Origin: Microvirga rosea
GTDB taxonomy: Bacteria > Pseudomonadota > Alphaproteobacteria > Rhizobiales > Beijerinckiaceae
DNA: 64,000 nt
Reading direction: 5' to 3'
Assembly: GCF_020595095.1 (NCBI RefSeq)
Contig: NZ_JAJDOP010000006.1
Coordinates: 124,001-188,000, forward strand
In this document: piece by piece, positions 44,566 through 52,744 of the stretch
Layout of the letters: each line of letters starts with the position of its first letter
Position numbering within the stretch: the stretch's first letter is position 1
The notes under the pieces: model-generated
What the model was told of the DNA's origin: nothing
The model's input: the letters and a program-made list of their open reading frames with translations, nothing else
Database searches by the model: none
Position numbers and translations under genes: made by a program

Positions 44566-45594
44566 TCAGACGTCCACCAACGCCTTGATGACCCCAGCGG
44601 AAGGGTCCAGAAGATCGGAGAAACGTTCAGGAACCTCGGCGAGCGCCATTCGATGGGTGTTCATCGCCTCTGTCGGTACCTTCCGTGATCGGATCGCCGC
44701 TATGACGGTTTCGAAATCCTCGGGTGTGGCGTTTCGACTCCCCATCAATGTCATCTCTCTCTTGTGAAATTCCGGATCCGAGAAAGTGATGTCGCTGCCG
44801 ACGATTGAAACCAGCACATAGGTCCCCCCATGAGCGACAAGGCGGAAACCGCGTTCCATGGCAGCGGGATTTCCGGTGGCGTCGAAGACGATATCAAAAA
44901 AATCTCCGGCTGTGAGGGCTGAGAGCCTTTCCTCGTCACCGGGGTCTGCGATGACAGTATGCTGCACGGAAAGATGATCGGCACAGAAGGCGAGGCGGTC
45001 CTGGCGGCTGTCGATTACCGTGACTTGGGCATCTCTCAGCTTGGCGAAGAGAGCGACTGCAATCCCGATCGGGCCGGCGCCCACGACCAGCACGCGCTGG
45101 TTCTCGCGGGCATGGCTGCGGCGCACCGCGTGGGCCCCGATTGCGAGGAACTCGACCATGGCGGCCTGGTCAAGGCTCAAGCCTTCAGCCGGGTGCACGA
45201 ACCTTTCTGGAATACTGACATATTCGGCCATGCCACCATCGCGGTGGACCCCGAGCACCTGGATTTTCTGGCAGCAATTGCTCTTTCCTTGGCGGCATGC
45301 GTGGCACTCGCCGCAGGAAATGTAAGGCATGATACACACGGTCTCTCCAGGGGTGAGACGGCTGCCGCTTGGCGCTTCCTCGACGGTCCCGGAAAGTTCG
45401 TGCCCCATAACGCGTGGGTAGGACAGGTAGGGCTGCTTTCCCGAGAAGATATGAAGATCGGTTCCGCAGACTCCGACGCGCCGGATGCGCACCAGAACCT
45501 CGTCATTCTTTCTGATCGGTCTCGGCCGTTCGCCGGCGGAAAGGGTCCCGGGCGTATCGCAGGTGATGGTCAGCATCGTGTGGTTTGTCTTCAT
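44566..45594 (-). CDS. Zinc-dependent alcohol/polyol dehydrogenase
   Basis: 342 residues of the MDR superfamily. Catalytic zinc ligands appear in VGVCGTDLHIF (Cys, with Thr-Asp) and GHELSG (His-Glu). The structural zinc is bound by CGECHACRQGKSNC. VVGAGPIGIAVALF is the NAD-binding Rossmann motif. The start overlaps the lactonase stop (ATGA at 45591). Relatives include sorbitol, L-threonine and L-galactonate dehydrogenases. In this cluster it might oxidise a polyol or a fucose stereoisomer feeding into the pathway, or replace the aldo/keto reductase for some sugars. It is not needed for the canonical fucose route, so its substrate is an open question. Confidence 0.88.
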   Translation of the reverse strand: MKTNHTMLTITCDTPGTLSAGERPRPIRKNDEVLVRIRRVGVCGTDLHIFSGKQPYLSYPRVMGHELSGTVEEAPSGSRLTPGETVCIMPYISCGECHACRQGKSNCCQKIQVLGVHRDGGMAEYVSIPERFVHPAEGLSLDQAAMVEFLAIGAHAVRRSHARENQRVLVVGAGPIGIAVALFAKLRDAQVTVIDSRQDRLAFCADHLSVQHTVIADPGDEERLSALTAGDFFDIVFDATGNPAAMERGFRLVAHGGTYVLVSIVGSDITFSDPEFHKREMTLMGSRNATPEDFETVIAAIRSRKVPTEAMNTHRMALAEVPERFSDLLDPSAGVIKALVDV

Positions 45595-46427
45595 GGTTGG
45601 GACGGTCCCGACTCAAGTCCATAAAACGCGATGGCGTTTCCGCCGAAGACGGCGTCGTGATGCTCAAGAGGAACGATGTCGAGGCACATGGATAGCCACA
45701 CTTCATATGATCCGGCGAGATTGAGCACGGGCCAGTCGCTACCCCAAATGAGCCGACGCTCTCCGAAGAGATCGAGGAGCGTCTCGGCATAGGGTCTGAT
45801 TGCCGCAATACCCGGCGCGGATCCTGCCTCGGTCAGCAGGCCGGAGAGTTTGCATTGGACGTTGGGAAGAGCCGCGAGGCGTCGCATATCCGCATGCCAA
45901 CCCCGAAAAAATCCCTTTGCGATGCGCGGCTTGGCCCCGTGATCAATGACGATCGGGAGGTCGGGATGACGCTCCGCGAACATTGTGAGTGCCGTAAGGT
46001 GCTCCGGCATGACAAGAGCGTCGAAGCGCAGCTCATGAGAGATCATGGCGCGAATGGCCGGGTTGAGGATTGGATCGTTGATCCAGTTCACATCCGCAAT
46101 ATCCTGCAGCATCGGCCGCAAGCCCTTGAGCTTAGGATGGGCTGAAAGGCTCGCGATCTGCGCAGGAGCTTCAGGAGCCTTCAGTTCGAGCCATCCGACG
46201 ACACCGCGGACGAACGTGCTTTGATCGGCAATGTCGAGCAAGAAAGTGGTATCTTCGACGCTCGGGAGCGACTGAACGAGGACCGTTCCTCCAATTCCGC
46301 ATCGCGTCAGCACCGGCTGCAGATCATCCGGCACGAAATCGCGATGGATCGCCGCAAGCTCCGCGGGAGGCCACTGGCCGGTTCGGTCTCGCATCAACCA
46401 AAAATGCTGGTGAGCATCGATACGCAT
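45591..46427 (-). CDS. L-fuconolactone hydrolase (amidohydrolase family)
   Basis: 278 residues from the ATG at 46427, four bases after the upstream gene; the longer frame to 46505 would run into the aldo/keto reductase. RIDAHQHFWL supplies the HxH metal pair at the start of an amidohydrolase_2 barrel. PIVIDHGAKP and RLIWGSDWPVLN carry further His and Asp ligands. Proteins of this COG3618 group open sugar lactones; fuconolactonase converts L-fucono-1,5-lactone or 1,4-lactone to L-fuconate. This is step two of the pathway, between the aldo/keto reductase and fuconate dehydratase in the same operon. 2-Pyrone-4,6-dicarboxylate hydrolase is a relative but would not fit the context. Confidence 0.9.
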   Translation of the reverse strand: MRIDAHQHFWLMRDRTGQWPPAELAAIHRDFVPDDLQPVLTRCGIGGTVLVQSLPSVEDTTFLLDIADQSTFVRGVVGWLELKAPEAPAQIASLSAHPKLKGLRPMLQDIADVNWINDPILNPAIRAMISHELRFDALVMPEHLTALTMFAERHPDLPIVIDHGAKPRIAKGFFRGWHADMRRLAALPNVQCKLSGLLTEAGSAPGIAAIRPYAETLLDLFGERRLIWGSDWPVLNLAGSYEVWLSMCLDIVPLEHHDAVFGGNAIAFYGLESGPSQP

Positions 46428-46431
46428 AGGA

Positions 46432-47445
46432 TCAGGCACCTCTGCCGGGAAGAGGGGCGCGTTCGTCCACGAGACCTCTGGCGACCAGAGCCGTCCAGAG
46501 TTCATTCGGGAGAGTGCTTTCGAACCAACTGATGTTCTTTACGAGCTGATCGGCTGTGCGGGCGCCCGAGACACATGTCACGACCGCCGGATGAGCCATG
46601 GGAAACTGGAGGGCGGCGGCAGGCAGCGGGACGTCGAACTCCGCGCAGACCGTTTGAAGAGCCTTCGCACGCTCCACGATTGCCGCAGGAGCATCGTCGT
46701 AGTTGAATTTGTTATTGCCGACCAGAAGGCCGGAATTGAACGGTCCGGCAATCACAATAGCCGTTCCGGCGCGGGCGCATTCATCGAGAAGCGGCAGGCT
46801 CTCCTGCTCAAGGAGCGTGTAGCGGCCCGCTAGCATGGTGACGTCCAGGTCGAATTCCTGCAGAGCGGCGTGGACGACCTCCGCCTCGTTCACTCCAAGG
46901 CCCACTGCCGTCACGTGGCCGCTGTCCCGAAGCTCAGCCAGCGCGCGGAAGCCGCCGCCGGAGGTCAGCTGCGCCCAATATCGGTCATTATCGTCGCCGT
47001 GAGTGTAGCGGCCGATGTCGTGAACGTAGAGGATATCGATCCGAATAATTCCGAGGCGCTGCTGGCTGTGTTCGAACGACCGCAGAATACCGTCATAGCT
47101 GTAGTCGTAGGTCGGCCGGAAGGGCAGGGGACGCACCCAGCCATTTTCATCCGCCCCCACCGTGGCATCCGGCACCATCAGGCGGCCGGCCTTGGTGCTG
47201 ACCACGAATTCCTCCCGCGGCCTCTCGCATAGCAACGCTCCGAGCCGCCGCTCGGATCGTGTGTAGCCATAGTAGGGTGCGGTATCGAAGTAGCGGATGC
47301 CGTCAGCCCAGGCTGCGTCCGTGACCGCCATGGCCTCCGCATTGCTCGTCGCCTTGAAGAGGCCGCCCATCTGGGCGCAGCCCAGCCCCATTGTCGTCAA
47401 GGACAGGTTCCTGCGCGGCAGAGAGCGTCGATCGGTGATCTTCAT
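46432..47445 (-). CDS. Aldo/keto reductase, probable L-fucose 1-dehydrogenase
   Basis: 337 residues from the ATG at 47445; an in-frame extension to 47547 overlaps the binding-protein gene and is rejected. FDTAPYYGYTRSE holds the catalytic Asp and Tyr, VVSTKAGRL the Lys and ILYVHDIGR the His, the AKR tetrad. The start (RRNLSLTTMGLGCAQMGGL) and length agree with the D-threo-aldose/L-fucose dehydrogenase subgroup, which oxidises L-fucose to the lactone using NAD(P). It is the first enzyme gene after the ABC importer, separated from the binding protein by a 12-bp hairpin, and followed four bases later by the lactonase. Confidence 0.9.
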   Translation of the reverse strand: MKITDRRSLPRRNLSLTTMGLGCAQMGGLFKATSNAEAMAVTDAAWADGIRYFDTAPYYGYTRSERRLGALLCERPREEFVVSTKAGRLMVPDATVGADENGWVRPLPFRPTYDYSYDGILRSFEHSQQRLGIIRIDILYVHDIGRYTHGDDNDRYWAQLTSGGGFRALAELRDSGHVTAVGLGVNEAEVVHAALQEFDLDVTMLAGRYTLLEQESLPLLDECARAGTAIVIAGPFNSGLLVGNNKFNYDDAPAAIVERAKALQTVCAEFDVPLPAAALQFPMAHPAVVTCVSGARTADQLVKNISWFESTLPNELWTALVARGLVDERAPLPGRGA

Positions 47446-47467
47446 GGAGTTTCGCCTAAGCTGGAAT

Positions 47468-47496
47468 ATGTGCCGCCCGCCTGCCGGGCGGCACAT
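47468..47496 (-). terminator. Intercistronic stem-loop after the binding-protein gene
   Basis: ATGTGCCGCCCG and CGGGCGGCACAT form a perfect 12-bp stem with a 5-base loop. No T-run follows on the minus strand, so it more likely stabilises the upstream importer mRNA or attenuates enzyme expression than stops transcription completely. Confidence 0.65.
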
Positions 47497-47512
47497 GCGG
47501 AGAGTTTGGTTC

Positions 47513-48460
47513 TCAGTACAGAACGTTCTTTGCTTCCGGCTGCTCAAGGTTCTCCTTGGTCACCAGAACGACGCCGGTATCGAGAAATTTCTCGACTTTC
47601 TCGCCCTTCACGACCTTCGCGATGGTCTCTACACCCAGCTTGCCCATCTGGAAGGAGCCCTGGACGGCGATCGCCGCCAGAGTGCCGTCGCGCACGAAGG
47701 ATTGAAGATCCTGATTGCCGTCGAAGCCAATGGCGACCACACGTCCGGCTTTGCCGGTTTGCACCAGAGCCCGTCCCATGCCGATCGCCGTCGGCTCGTT
47801 GGCGCCGAAAATCCCTTTCAGATCAGGATTGGATGCGAGAACGTCCGTCGTCTGGTTGAGGGCGGTGGCCATCTGGGACTGAGAGTAGAACGGTCCGACG
47901 ATTTCGAGCTTGGAATGATCCTTGATGTACTTGGTAAAGCCGCCGACGCGACCGATCTCCGAGCCGGATCCCGCCACATACGACATGATGGCGATCTTGC
48001 CCGTGGTGCCGATCCGGTCGATCAGAGCCTTCGCTGACAGCTCGCCCGCCTTCTGATTGTCGGTGGCCAAGAAGGACTGGTAGTACTGCTTGCCGCTATC
48101 GGCGATCTGCGAGTCGATGAGCACGACGGGGATCTTCGATTCCCACGCCTTTTTGATCGCCGGAACGAGGGCGTCGGGATCGGAGGGGGCCAACACGATT
48201 CCGGCTACCTTCCGGTTGACGGCATTTTCCACCATGTTCACTTGATCGGCGATGGCGGATTCCGAGGCCGGGCCTTGAAAGGTGAGGGCATAACCGCTTC
48301 CGAGGTCGCTCTTCGCGGCTTCGGCGCCTTTCTGAACGTTCTGCCAAAACGTCGAGTTTACCGTCTTGACGATAACGGCGATTTCCTTGTCTGCGGCCTG
48401 GGCCGAGCAGGCCCATAAGGCGATGACCGATGCAACGATGCCGGGAACGATCTTACGCAT
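47513..48460 (-). CDS. Periplasmic sugar-binding protein (ribose type), importer 1
   Basis: 315 residues. The signal peptide MRKIVPGIVASVIALWACSAQA is followed by ADKEIAVIVKTVNSTFWQNVQKG, typical of Peripla_BP_4. Ligand-loop segments include IVLAPSDPDALVPAI and FLATDNQKAGELSA. An internal Cys (WACSAQA) in the signal region raises the possibility of a lipoprotein, but the lipobox is poor and Sec cleavage after AQA looks better. It delivers a monosaccharide, probably L-fucose, to the permease encoded just upstream. A strong hairpin after the stop may raise its mRNA level, as is common for binding proteins. Confidence 0.93.
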   Translation of the reverse strand: MRKIVPGIVASVIALWACSAQAADKEIAVIVKTVNSTFWQNVQKGAEAAKSDLGSGYALTFQGPASESAIADQVNMVENAVNRKVAGIVLAPSDPDALVPAIKKAWESKIPVVLIDSQIADSGKQYYQSFLATDNQKAGELSAKALIDRIGTTGKIAIMSYVAGSGSEIGRVGGFTKYIKDHSKLEIVGPFYSQSQMATALNQTTDVLASNPDLKGIFGANEPTAIGMGRALVQTGKAGRVVAIGFDGNQDLQSFVRDGTLAAIAVQGSFQMGKLGVETIAKVVKGEKVEKFLDTGVVLVTKENLEQPEAKNVLY

Positions 48461-48555
48461 GTTTCTCTCCTCTGAACTTCAGATCAGGATGTCGTGACTG
48501 TTAGGCTGGTGGGGAAGTTCGGCTTCCCTCTTCTGTCGAATATCGAGCCGTGGGC

Positions 48556-49611
48556 TCAACGGCGATTGCGGAGTTGGTCGATCCAAACGGTTCCGAGAAT
48601 GACCAGGCCGATGATGATCTGCTGCGTAAAAGCAGAGACGCCGTTCATATTGAGGCCGTTGCGCAAGATGCCGATTACGAAGGCGCCGATGGCCGTGCCG
48701 GAGATCGTGCCGACGCCGCCCATGAGCGAGGTGCCGCCGATAACGGCGCTTGCGATAGCGTCGAGCTCATACATCACGCCCTCATTGGGCTGGGCGGTCA
48801 CGAGGCGCGACATCAGCACGCATCCCGTGAGCCCGGCCAGTGTCCCGGACAGGACATAGGTGAAGAGCGTCACGCGCGCGACGTGGACACCCGATAGCCG
48901 GGCGGCCTCTGCGTTCGACCCGATCGAGTAGATGTGGCGTCCCAGCACCGTGCGGTTGAGCATCAACGCCACGGCGACCGCAATCACCACCATCAGGATC
49001 ACCGGATAGGGGATGCCCGGAAACACTACGTCGGGAAAACCGTTCTGATCGATGTTGACGATCCTGAGGAACGCGCCGTTTCCAAGTTCGCCGAAGGACT
49101 CTCCAAGGCCAGATACGGCTCTTGCGCCCGTGATCTGGAGAGCCACGCCCCGGGCCACCATCATCATTCCAAGGGTTGCGATGAAGGGCGGCAGCTTCAG
49201 ATGTGTCACGCAAAGGCCGTTGATGAGGCCGCATAAGGAGCCGATCAGGATGCCGGCGAGCATCGCGACAGGCACCGGCATATTGAGTTCCTTGACAGCA
49301 AGAGCCGCGACGACGCCTGCCAGCGCCAGGACGGAACCCACCGAGAGATCGATGCCGCCCGTAATGATGACGCATGTGGCGCCGATGCCGAGAATGCCGA
49401 TTGAGGTGACCTGCAAGGCAATGGTCATGCCGTTGTTGACAGTGAAGAACGCGTTGCTTGTGAGCGAGAAGATCAATGTCAGCGCGATGAGACTCCCCAG
49501 GGCCGCAAATTTCTGCAGGAGGTCTTTCTGCCGGTCGCTCAGTTGAAAGCGCTCGTTCTTTCCGCCAGCCGTCATTTGATTCTTCTGAGTTTCGCTCGTG
49601 AGACTCGTCAT
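48556..49611 (-). CDS. Sugar ABC transporter permease (RbsC type), importer 1
   Basis: 351 residues from the ATG at 49611, which follows the ATPase stop by eight bases with GAGGG as ribosome binding site; an in-frame ATG at 49638 would overlap the ATPase end. It has a charged N-terminal tail and about eight to ten membrane helices. The BPD_transp_2 pattern ATCVIITGGIDLSVGSVLAL and VIGGTSLMGGVGTISGTAIGAF is plain. It forms the homodimeric channel for the double-NBD ATPase encoded upstream. It is related to, but clearly diverged from, the importer 2 permease at 39673. Confidence 0.94.
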   Translation of the reverse strand: MTSLTSETQKNQMTAGGKNERFQLSDRQKDLLQKFAALGSLIALTLIFSLTSNAFFTVNNGMTIALQVTSIGILGIGATCVIITGGIDLSVGSVLALAGVVAALAVKELNMPVPVAMLAGILIGSLCGLINGLCVTHLKLPPFIATLGMMMVARGVALQITGARAVSGLGESFGELGNGAFLRIVNIDQNGFPDVVFPGIPYPVILMVVIAVAVALMLNRTVLGRHIYSIGSNAEAARLSGVHVARVTLFTYVLSGTLAGLTGCVLMSRLVTAQPNEGVMYELDAIASAVIGGTSLMGGVGTISGTAIGAFVIGILRNGLNMNGVSAFTQQIIIGLVILGTVWIDQLRNRR

Positions 49612-49618
49612 GGGGCCC

Positions 49619-51262
49619 TCAGCTTCTGGTCCCGGCATAGCCGGAGGCGTAGTGCATGATTTCTTCCTGGTTGGTGTCCCGCGTATTCAGGGTCGCGGTC
49701 AGCTTCCCTTCGTGGAAAACCGCCACTCGATCGGTGACACCAAGAATTTCCGGAAGTTCCGAGCTGATCAGAACGACCCCGATCCCTTGTGCTGCGAGCT
49801 CGTCCATCATCTTGTAGATCGCGAACTTCGCGCCGACATCGATACCTCGCGTGGGTTCGTCGAAAAACAGGATCCGCGAGTCCCGGAAGAGCCACTTTCC
49901 AATGACGATCTTCTGCTGGTTGCCTCCCGAGAGAAGGCGCACGACCTGATGGATCGAGGGAGTGCGAATGTTCAAAAGGTCGACATACCGCTGCGTGGTG
50001 CCGGTTTCTCTCTGGAAGTCGATGACGCCGAAACGATCGGCCACGCCCGCCATATTGGCCAGTGTGAGATTTTGTGCGACCGACATCTTGACCGCCAGGC
50101 CTTGACCCTTGCGGTCTTCGGACAGATAGGCAATTCCGGCTGCGATGGCGTCGCGGGGAGACCGAATTTCCAGGGGCTTCCCGTGCAAGGCGATCTGTCC
50201 GGCGTCGAGCGGATCTGCCCCGAAGATGGCTCGGGCGACCTCGGTGCGTCCGGCACCCATGAGACCGGCAAAGCCAAGAATTTCTCCCCGGCGCAGAGAA
50301 AAGGAAATATCGTGAAAGGCGCCTCTTCGGGTCAGGCCCTCGACCGCCAGCAGCACGTCGTCGGTAGGGGTGGACGTACGCTCCGGAAACTTGTCTTCCA
50401 GGGGGCGTCCGACCATGCGAGACACGATATCGTCCACAGTGACGGCGGAGAACGCATCCGTCGACACGTGGCGTCCGTCACGCAGGATCGTCACGCGATC
50501 GACGATCTCGGCCATTTCATCCAAACGGTGCGAGATATAGACGATGCCGACGCCCGATTGTTTCAAATCCCGAATGACGTCGAACAACAAGGTTGTTTCC
50601 GCCTCCGTCAGGGATGAGGTCGGTTCATCCATGATGAGGACTTCCGCCTCGAGGGATAGGGCTTTGGCGATTTCCACCATCTGGCATTGAGCGACGGAGA
50701 GAGCCCGAACCGGAGTGTCGGGATCGATATCGACTCCCAGTCGCTCGAGGCAGTGGCGAGCGTCCGCGCGGAGCTTGGCCTTGTCGATGAAGATACCGTG
50801 CGTCGGTTCGCGGGCGAGGTAGATATTTTCCGCCACCGTCAGGTGCGGCACCAGGTTCAGCTCCTGGTGGATCATCGCGATCCCGACAGTCTCCGCATCG
50901 AGCGAAGAGCCAAAATGGTGCTCGCGTCCTTTGAAACTGATCGTTCCGGCATCCGGCTGGTAAACGCCACTGATGATCTTCATCAGGGTCGATTTTCCCG
51001 CGCCGTTCTCTCCGCAGACAGCGTGAACTTCGCCTCGTTTGAGATCGAAAGGTACTTGGCTGAGCGCGCGGACGCCCGGAAACTCCTTGGTGATCGCTTC
51101 CAGCCGAAGGATGATCTCGTCGGACGTCTTTGTATCGAAAGTGGGGCGATCAGGGTTGGACGCGCCATGGCCCCGCTTCGAGCGTAGCGCACCTTGAGCA
51201 TGCCTCCGCTCGCGGGGCGGCAGATCAAGCCGATCAGCAAGATTGGCCAGGAAGCCTCGCAT
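49619..51262 (-). CDS. Sugar ABC transporter ATPase with two nucleotide-binding domains (RbsA type)
   Basis: 547 residues. The first NBD has Walker A GENGAGKST, signature LSVAQCQMV and Walker B VLIMDEPTSSL. The second NBD keeps GLMGAGRTE in place of a full Walker A, with signature LSGGNQQKI and Walker B ILFFDEPTRGID. This asymmetric arrangement is normal for RbsA/MglA/AraG. The ~45-residue N-terminal extension before IILRLEAITKEF is Arg-rich; a later start is possible. It is the first gene of the long fucose operon and lies divergent from the FadR-type regulator. The 280-base gap contains three operator-like sites. Confidence 0.94.
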   Translation of the reverse strand: MRGFLANLADRLDLPPRERRHAQGALRSKRGHGASNPDRPTFDTKTSDEIILRLEAITKEFPGVRALSQVPFDLKRGEVHAVCGENGAGKSTLMKIISGVYQPDAGTISFKGREHHFGSSLDAETVGIAMIHQELNLVPHLTVAENIYLAREPTHGIFIDKAKLRADARHCLERLGVDIDPDTPVRALSVAQCQMVEIAKALSLEAEVLIMDEPTSSLTEAETTLLFDVIRDLKQSGVGIVYISHRLDEMAEIVDRVTILRDGRHVSTDAFSAVTVDDIVSRMVGRPLEDKFPERTSTPTDDVLLAVEGLTRRGAFHDISFSLRRGEILGFAGLMGAGRTEVARAIFGADPLDAGQIALHGKPLEIRSPRDAIAAGIAYLSEDRKGQGLAVKMSVAQNLTLANMAGVADRFGVIDFQRETGTTQRYVDLLNIRTPSIHQVVRLLSGGNQQKIVIGKWLFRDSRILFFDEPTRGIDVGAKFAIYKMMDELAAQGIGVVLISSELPEILGVTDRVAVFHEGKLTATLNTRDTNQEEIMHYASGYAGTRS

Positions 51263-51372
51263 CTTTCCTCCTCCGGTGCCTCAAAGGGCTTTTTGCCTCG
51301 TTCTTTGCGAGACTTTGCCGAGCCTGATTTGGGCGGCCCGATATGGCAAAGGCATAGGACCTTCTCGAAAAT

Positions 51373-51414
51373 TGGTCAAGCCAGTTGGCCAAATTTCGGA
51401 TATTGGTCTGACAG
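51373..51414. promoter_or_regulatory. Two degenerate FadR-type operator-like sites
   Basis: TGGT-CAA-GCCA (51373-51383, one mismatch) and TGGT-CTG-ACAG (51404-51414, two mismatches) resemble the TGGT-N3-ACCA operator of FadR-family regulators. They lie between the divergent regulator and importer genes and would suit repression of the fucose operon. Confidence 0.4.
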
Positions 51415-51498
51415 GAATAGGTTTTTGCGAGAAAATTCATCTGGTGCTTGGAAGCCTGCACCATGAACTGAAGTTGCTTCCTGCTATGGGCGCAGATA

Positions 51499-51509
51499 TG
51501 GTCTTACCA
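51499..51509. promoter_or_regulatory. FadR-type operator TGGTCTTACCA
   Basis: An exact TGGT-N3-ACCA palindrome, the known FadR-type operator form, lies 33 bases before the regulator's own ATG. It is well placed for autoregulation and for control of the divergent importer operon. Confidence 0.6.
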
Positions 51510-51542
51510 ATTCAGTCGGTAGAGGGTGAGGCGGGTCGAGCA

Positions 51543-52235
51543 ATGTCGAGCCAGATCAGACAAGTTGAGCCGCGGCGCCTTTATCAGCAGATCGCCGACC
51601 AGATTCGCGCGCTCATTCAGAGTGGGCAGTTCCCGCCATCGACCCGCCTTCCGGCCGAGCGCGAGCTTGCGCAGCAGCTCGGAGTTTCCCGTCCGTCTTT
51701 GAGAGAAGCGCTGATCGCGCTCGAGATCGACGGCAGCGTAGAGATCAGATCGGGCTCTGGAGTATATGTCTGTGCGCCGGAGGAGCGGCCTGCAAATATG
51801 ACACGCTCGATGGGTGAGAGCCCAACGGAGCTCATGCAGGCGCGCGCAGCGATCGAGGGGACTGTCGTAGCACTTGCTTGCGCGCGCGTGACCGAGGAGG
51901 GGCTTGCGTCGCTGCGTGAAACGCTGACGATCATGCGCTCCAAGATCGCCAAGGGACGCGATCCTTTGGAGCAGGATCGCAAGTTTCATCTCACCATTGC
52001 GTCTCTTTCCGGCAATTCGGTGCTCATGAGAATCGTCCGCGACCTATTCGATGAGCGACATAGCCCCATTTCCGCTCAACTCAGCGTTCGCTTCGACAAT
52101 AAGGAGACATGGACCTGCGCTCTCCGGGAGCACGAGGCGATCTACGCAGCTCTCGAAACGTCGGATCCATTGCTTGCACAGGCTGCGATGCGTACACATC
52201 TGCACGCATCCATGGAGCGGTGGGTCGGCGGATAA
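51543..52235 (+). CDS. FadR-type GntR regulator (FCD domain), fucose locus
   Basis: 230 residues from the ATG at 51543; the longer frame to 51243 covers the promoter region and starts with non-family sequence. The N-terminal winged HTH reads LYQQIADQIRALIQSGQFPPSTRLPAERELAQQLGVSRPSLREAL, a clean GntR pattern. The C-terminal half is the all-helical FCD ligand domain (ARAAIEGTVVALACARV, DRKFHLTIASLSGN, where D...H provides metal/ligand contacts). Such regulators usually repress sugar-acid or sugar catabolic genes and release DNA on binding a pathway intermediate. It is divergent from the fucose operon and followed by fucU. The inducer may be L-fuconate or 2-keto-3-deoxy-L-fuconate, by analogy only. 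Confidence 0.93.
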   Translation: MSSQIRQVEPRRLYQQIADQIRALIQSGQFPPSTRLPAERELAQQLGVSRPSLREALIALEIDGSVEIRSGSGVYVCAPEERPANMTRSMGESPTELMQARAAIEGTVVALACARVTEEGLASLRETLTIMRSKIAKGRDPLEQDRKFHLTIASLSGNSVLMRIVRDLFDERHSPISAQLSVRFDNKETWTCALREHEAIYAALETSDPLLAQAAMRTHLHASMERWVGG

Positions 52236-52282
52236 GGACTCTTTTTCCATTACTCGACAGGCAATCTTCTAAAGGAAAGACC

Positions 52283-52738
52283 ATGCTCAAGGCGCTCGAC
52301 CCTGTTCTTTCTCCTGATCTGCTCTGGGTCCTGGCCTCGATGGGGCATGGTGACGACTTGGCGTTGGTCGATGCGAACCACCCGTCCGAGACGATTGCGA
52401 AGGCCACAACCTCGGGGAGGCTTATCCTGCTTCCCGGCCTCAGCATGGCACGGGTGGCGCGGGCAATCCTGAGTGTCCTGCCCCTCGATACCTATGTGCC
52501 CGATCCTGTCCGGCGGATGAGAGTGGTGGAAGACGCCGATGCTTTTCCGGAGATTCAGCGTGAGGTTCAGGCGGAAATCGACAAATCGGCGGGAAAAGCC
52601 ATTCCTCTGATCGGTATCGACCGTTTTCCGTTCTATGATGCTGCCCGCGCGGCTTTCGCGGTTGTTCAGGTGGGAGATCCGCGGCCTTACGGGTGTTTCT
52701 TGTTCCGCAAGGGTGTGATCGCGGGCGAGGCTCCCTAG
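52283..52738 (+). CDS. fucU: RbsD/FucU-family mutarotase
   Basis: 151 residues from the ATG at 52283 with AAAGGAAAG upstream; a longer frame to 52109 overlaps the regulator. MLKALDPVLSPDLLWVLASMGHGDDLALVDANHPS is the signature start of the FucU/RbsD family, with the catalytic His in GHGD and a further His in ANHP. FPFYDAARAAFAVVQVGDPRPYGCFLFRKGV is the conserved C-terminus. It interconverts alpha and beta anomers of L-fucose, supplying the form that the dehydrogenase or importer prefers. The long pattern fits FucU rather than RbsD, and the location beside fucose genes agrees. It follows the regulator by 47 bases on the same strand. Confidence 0.93.
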   Translation: MLKALDPVLSPDLLWVLASMGHGDDLALVDANHPSETIAKATTSGRLILLPGLSMARVARAILSVLPLDTYVPDPVRRMRVVEDADAFPEIQREVQAEIDKSAGKAIPLIGIDRFPFYDAARAAFAVVQVGDPRPYGCFLFRKGVIAGEAP

Positions 52739-52744
52739 AACTGC

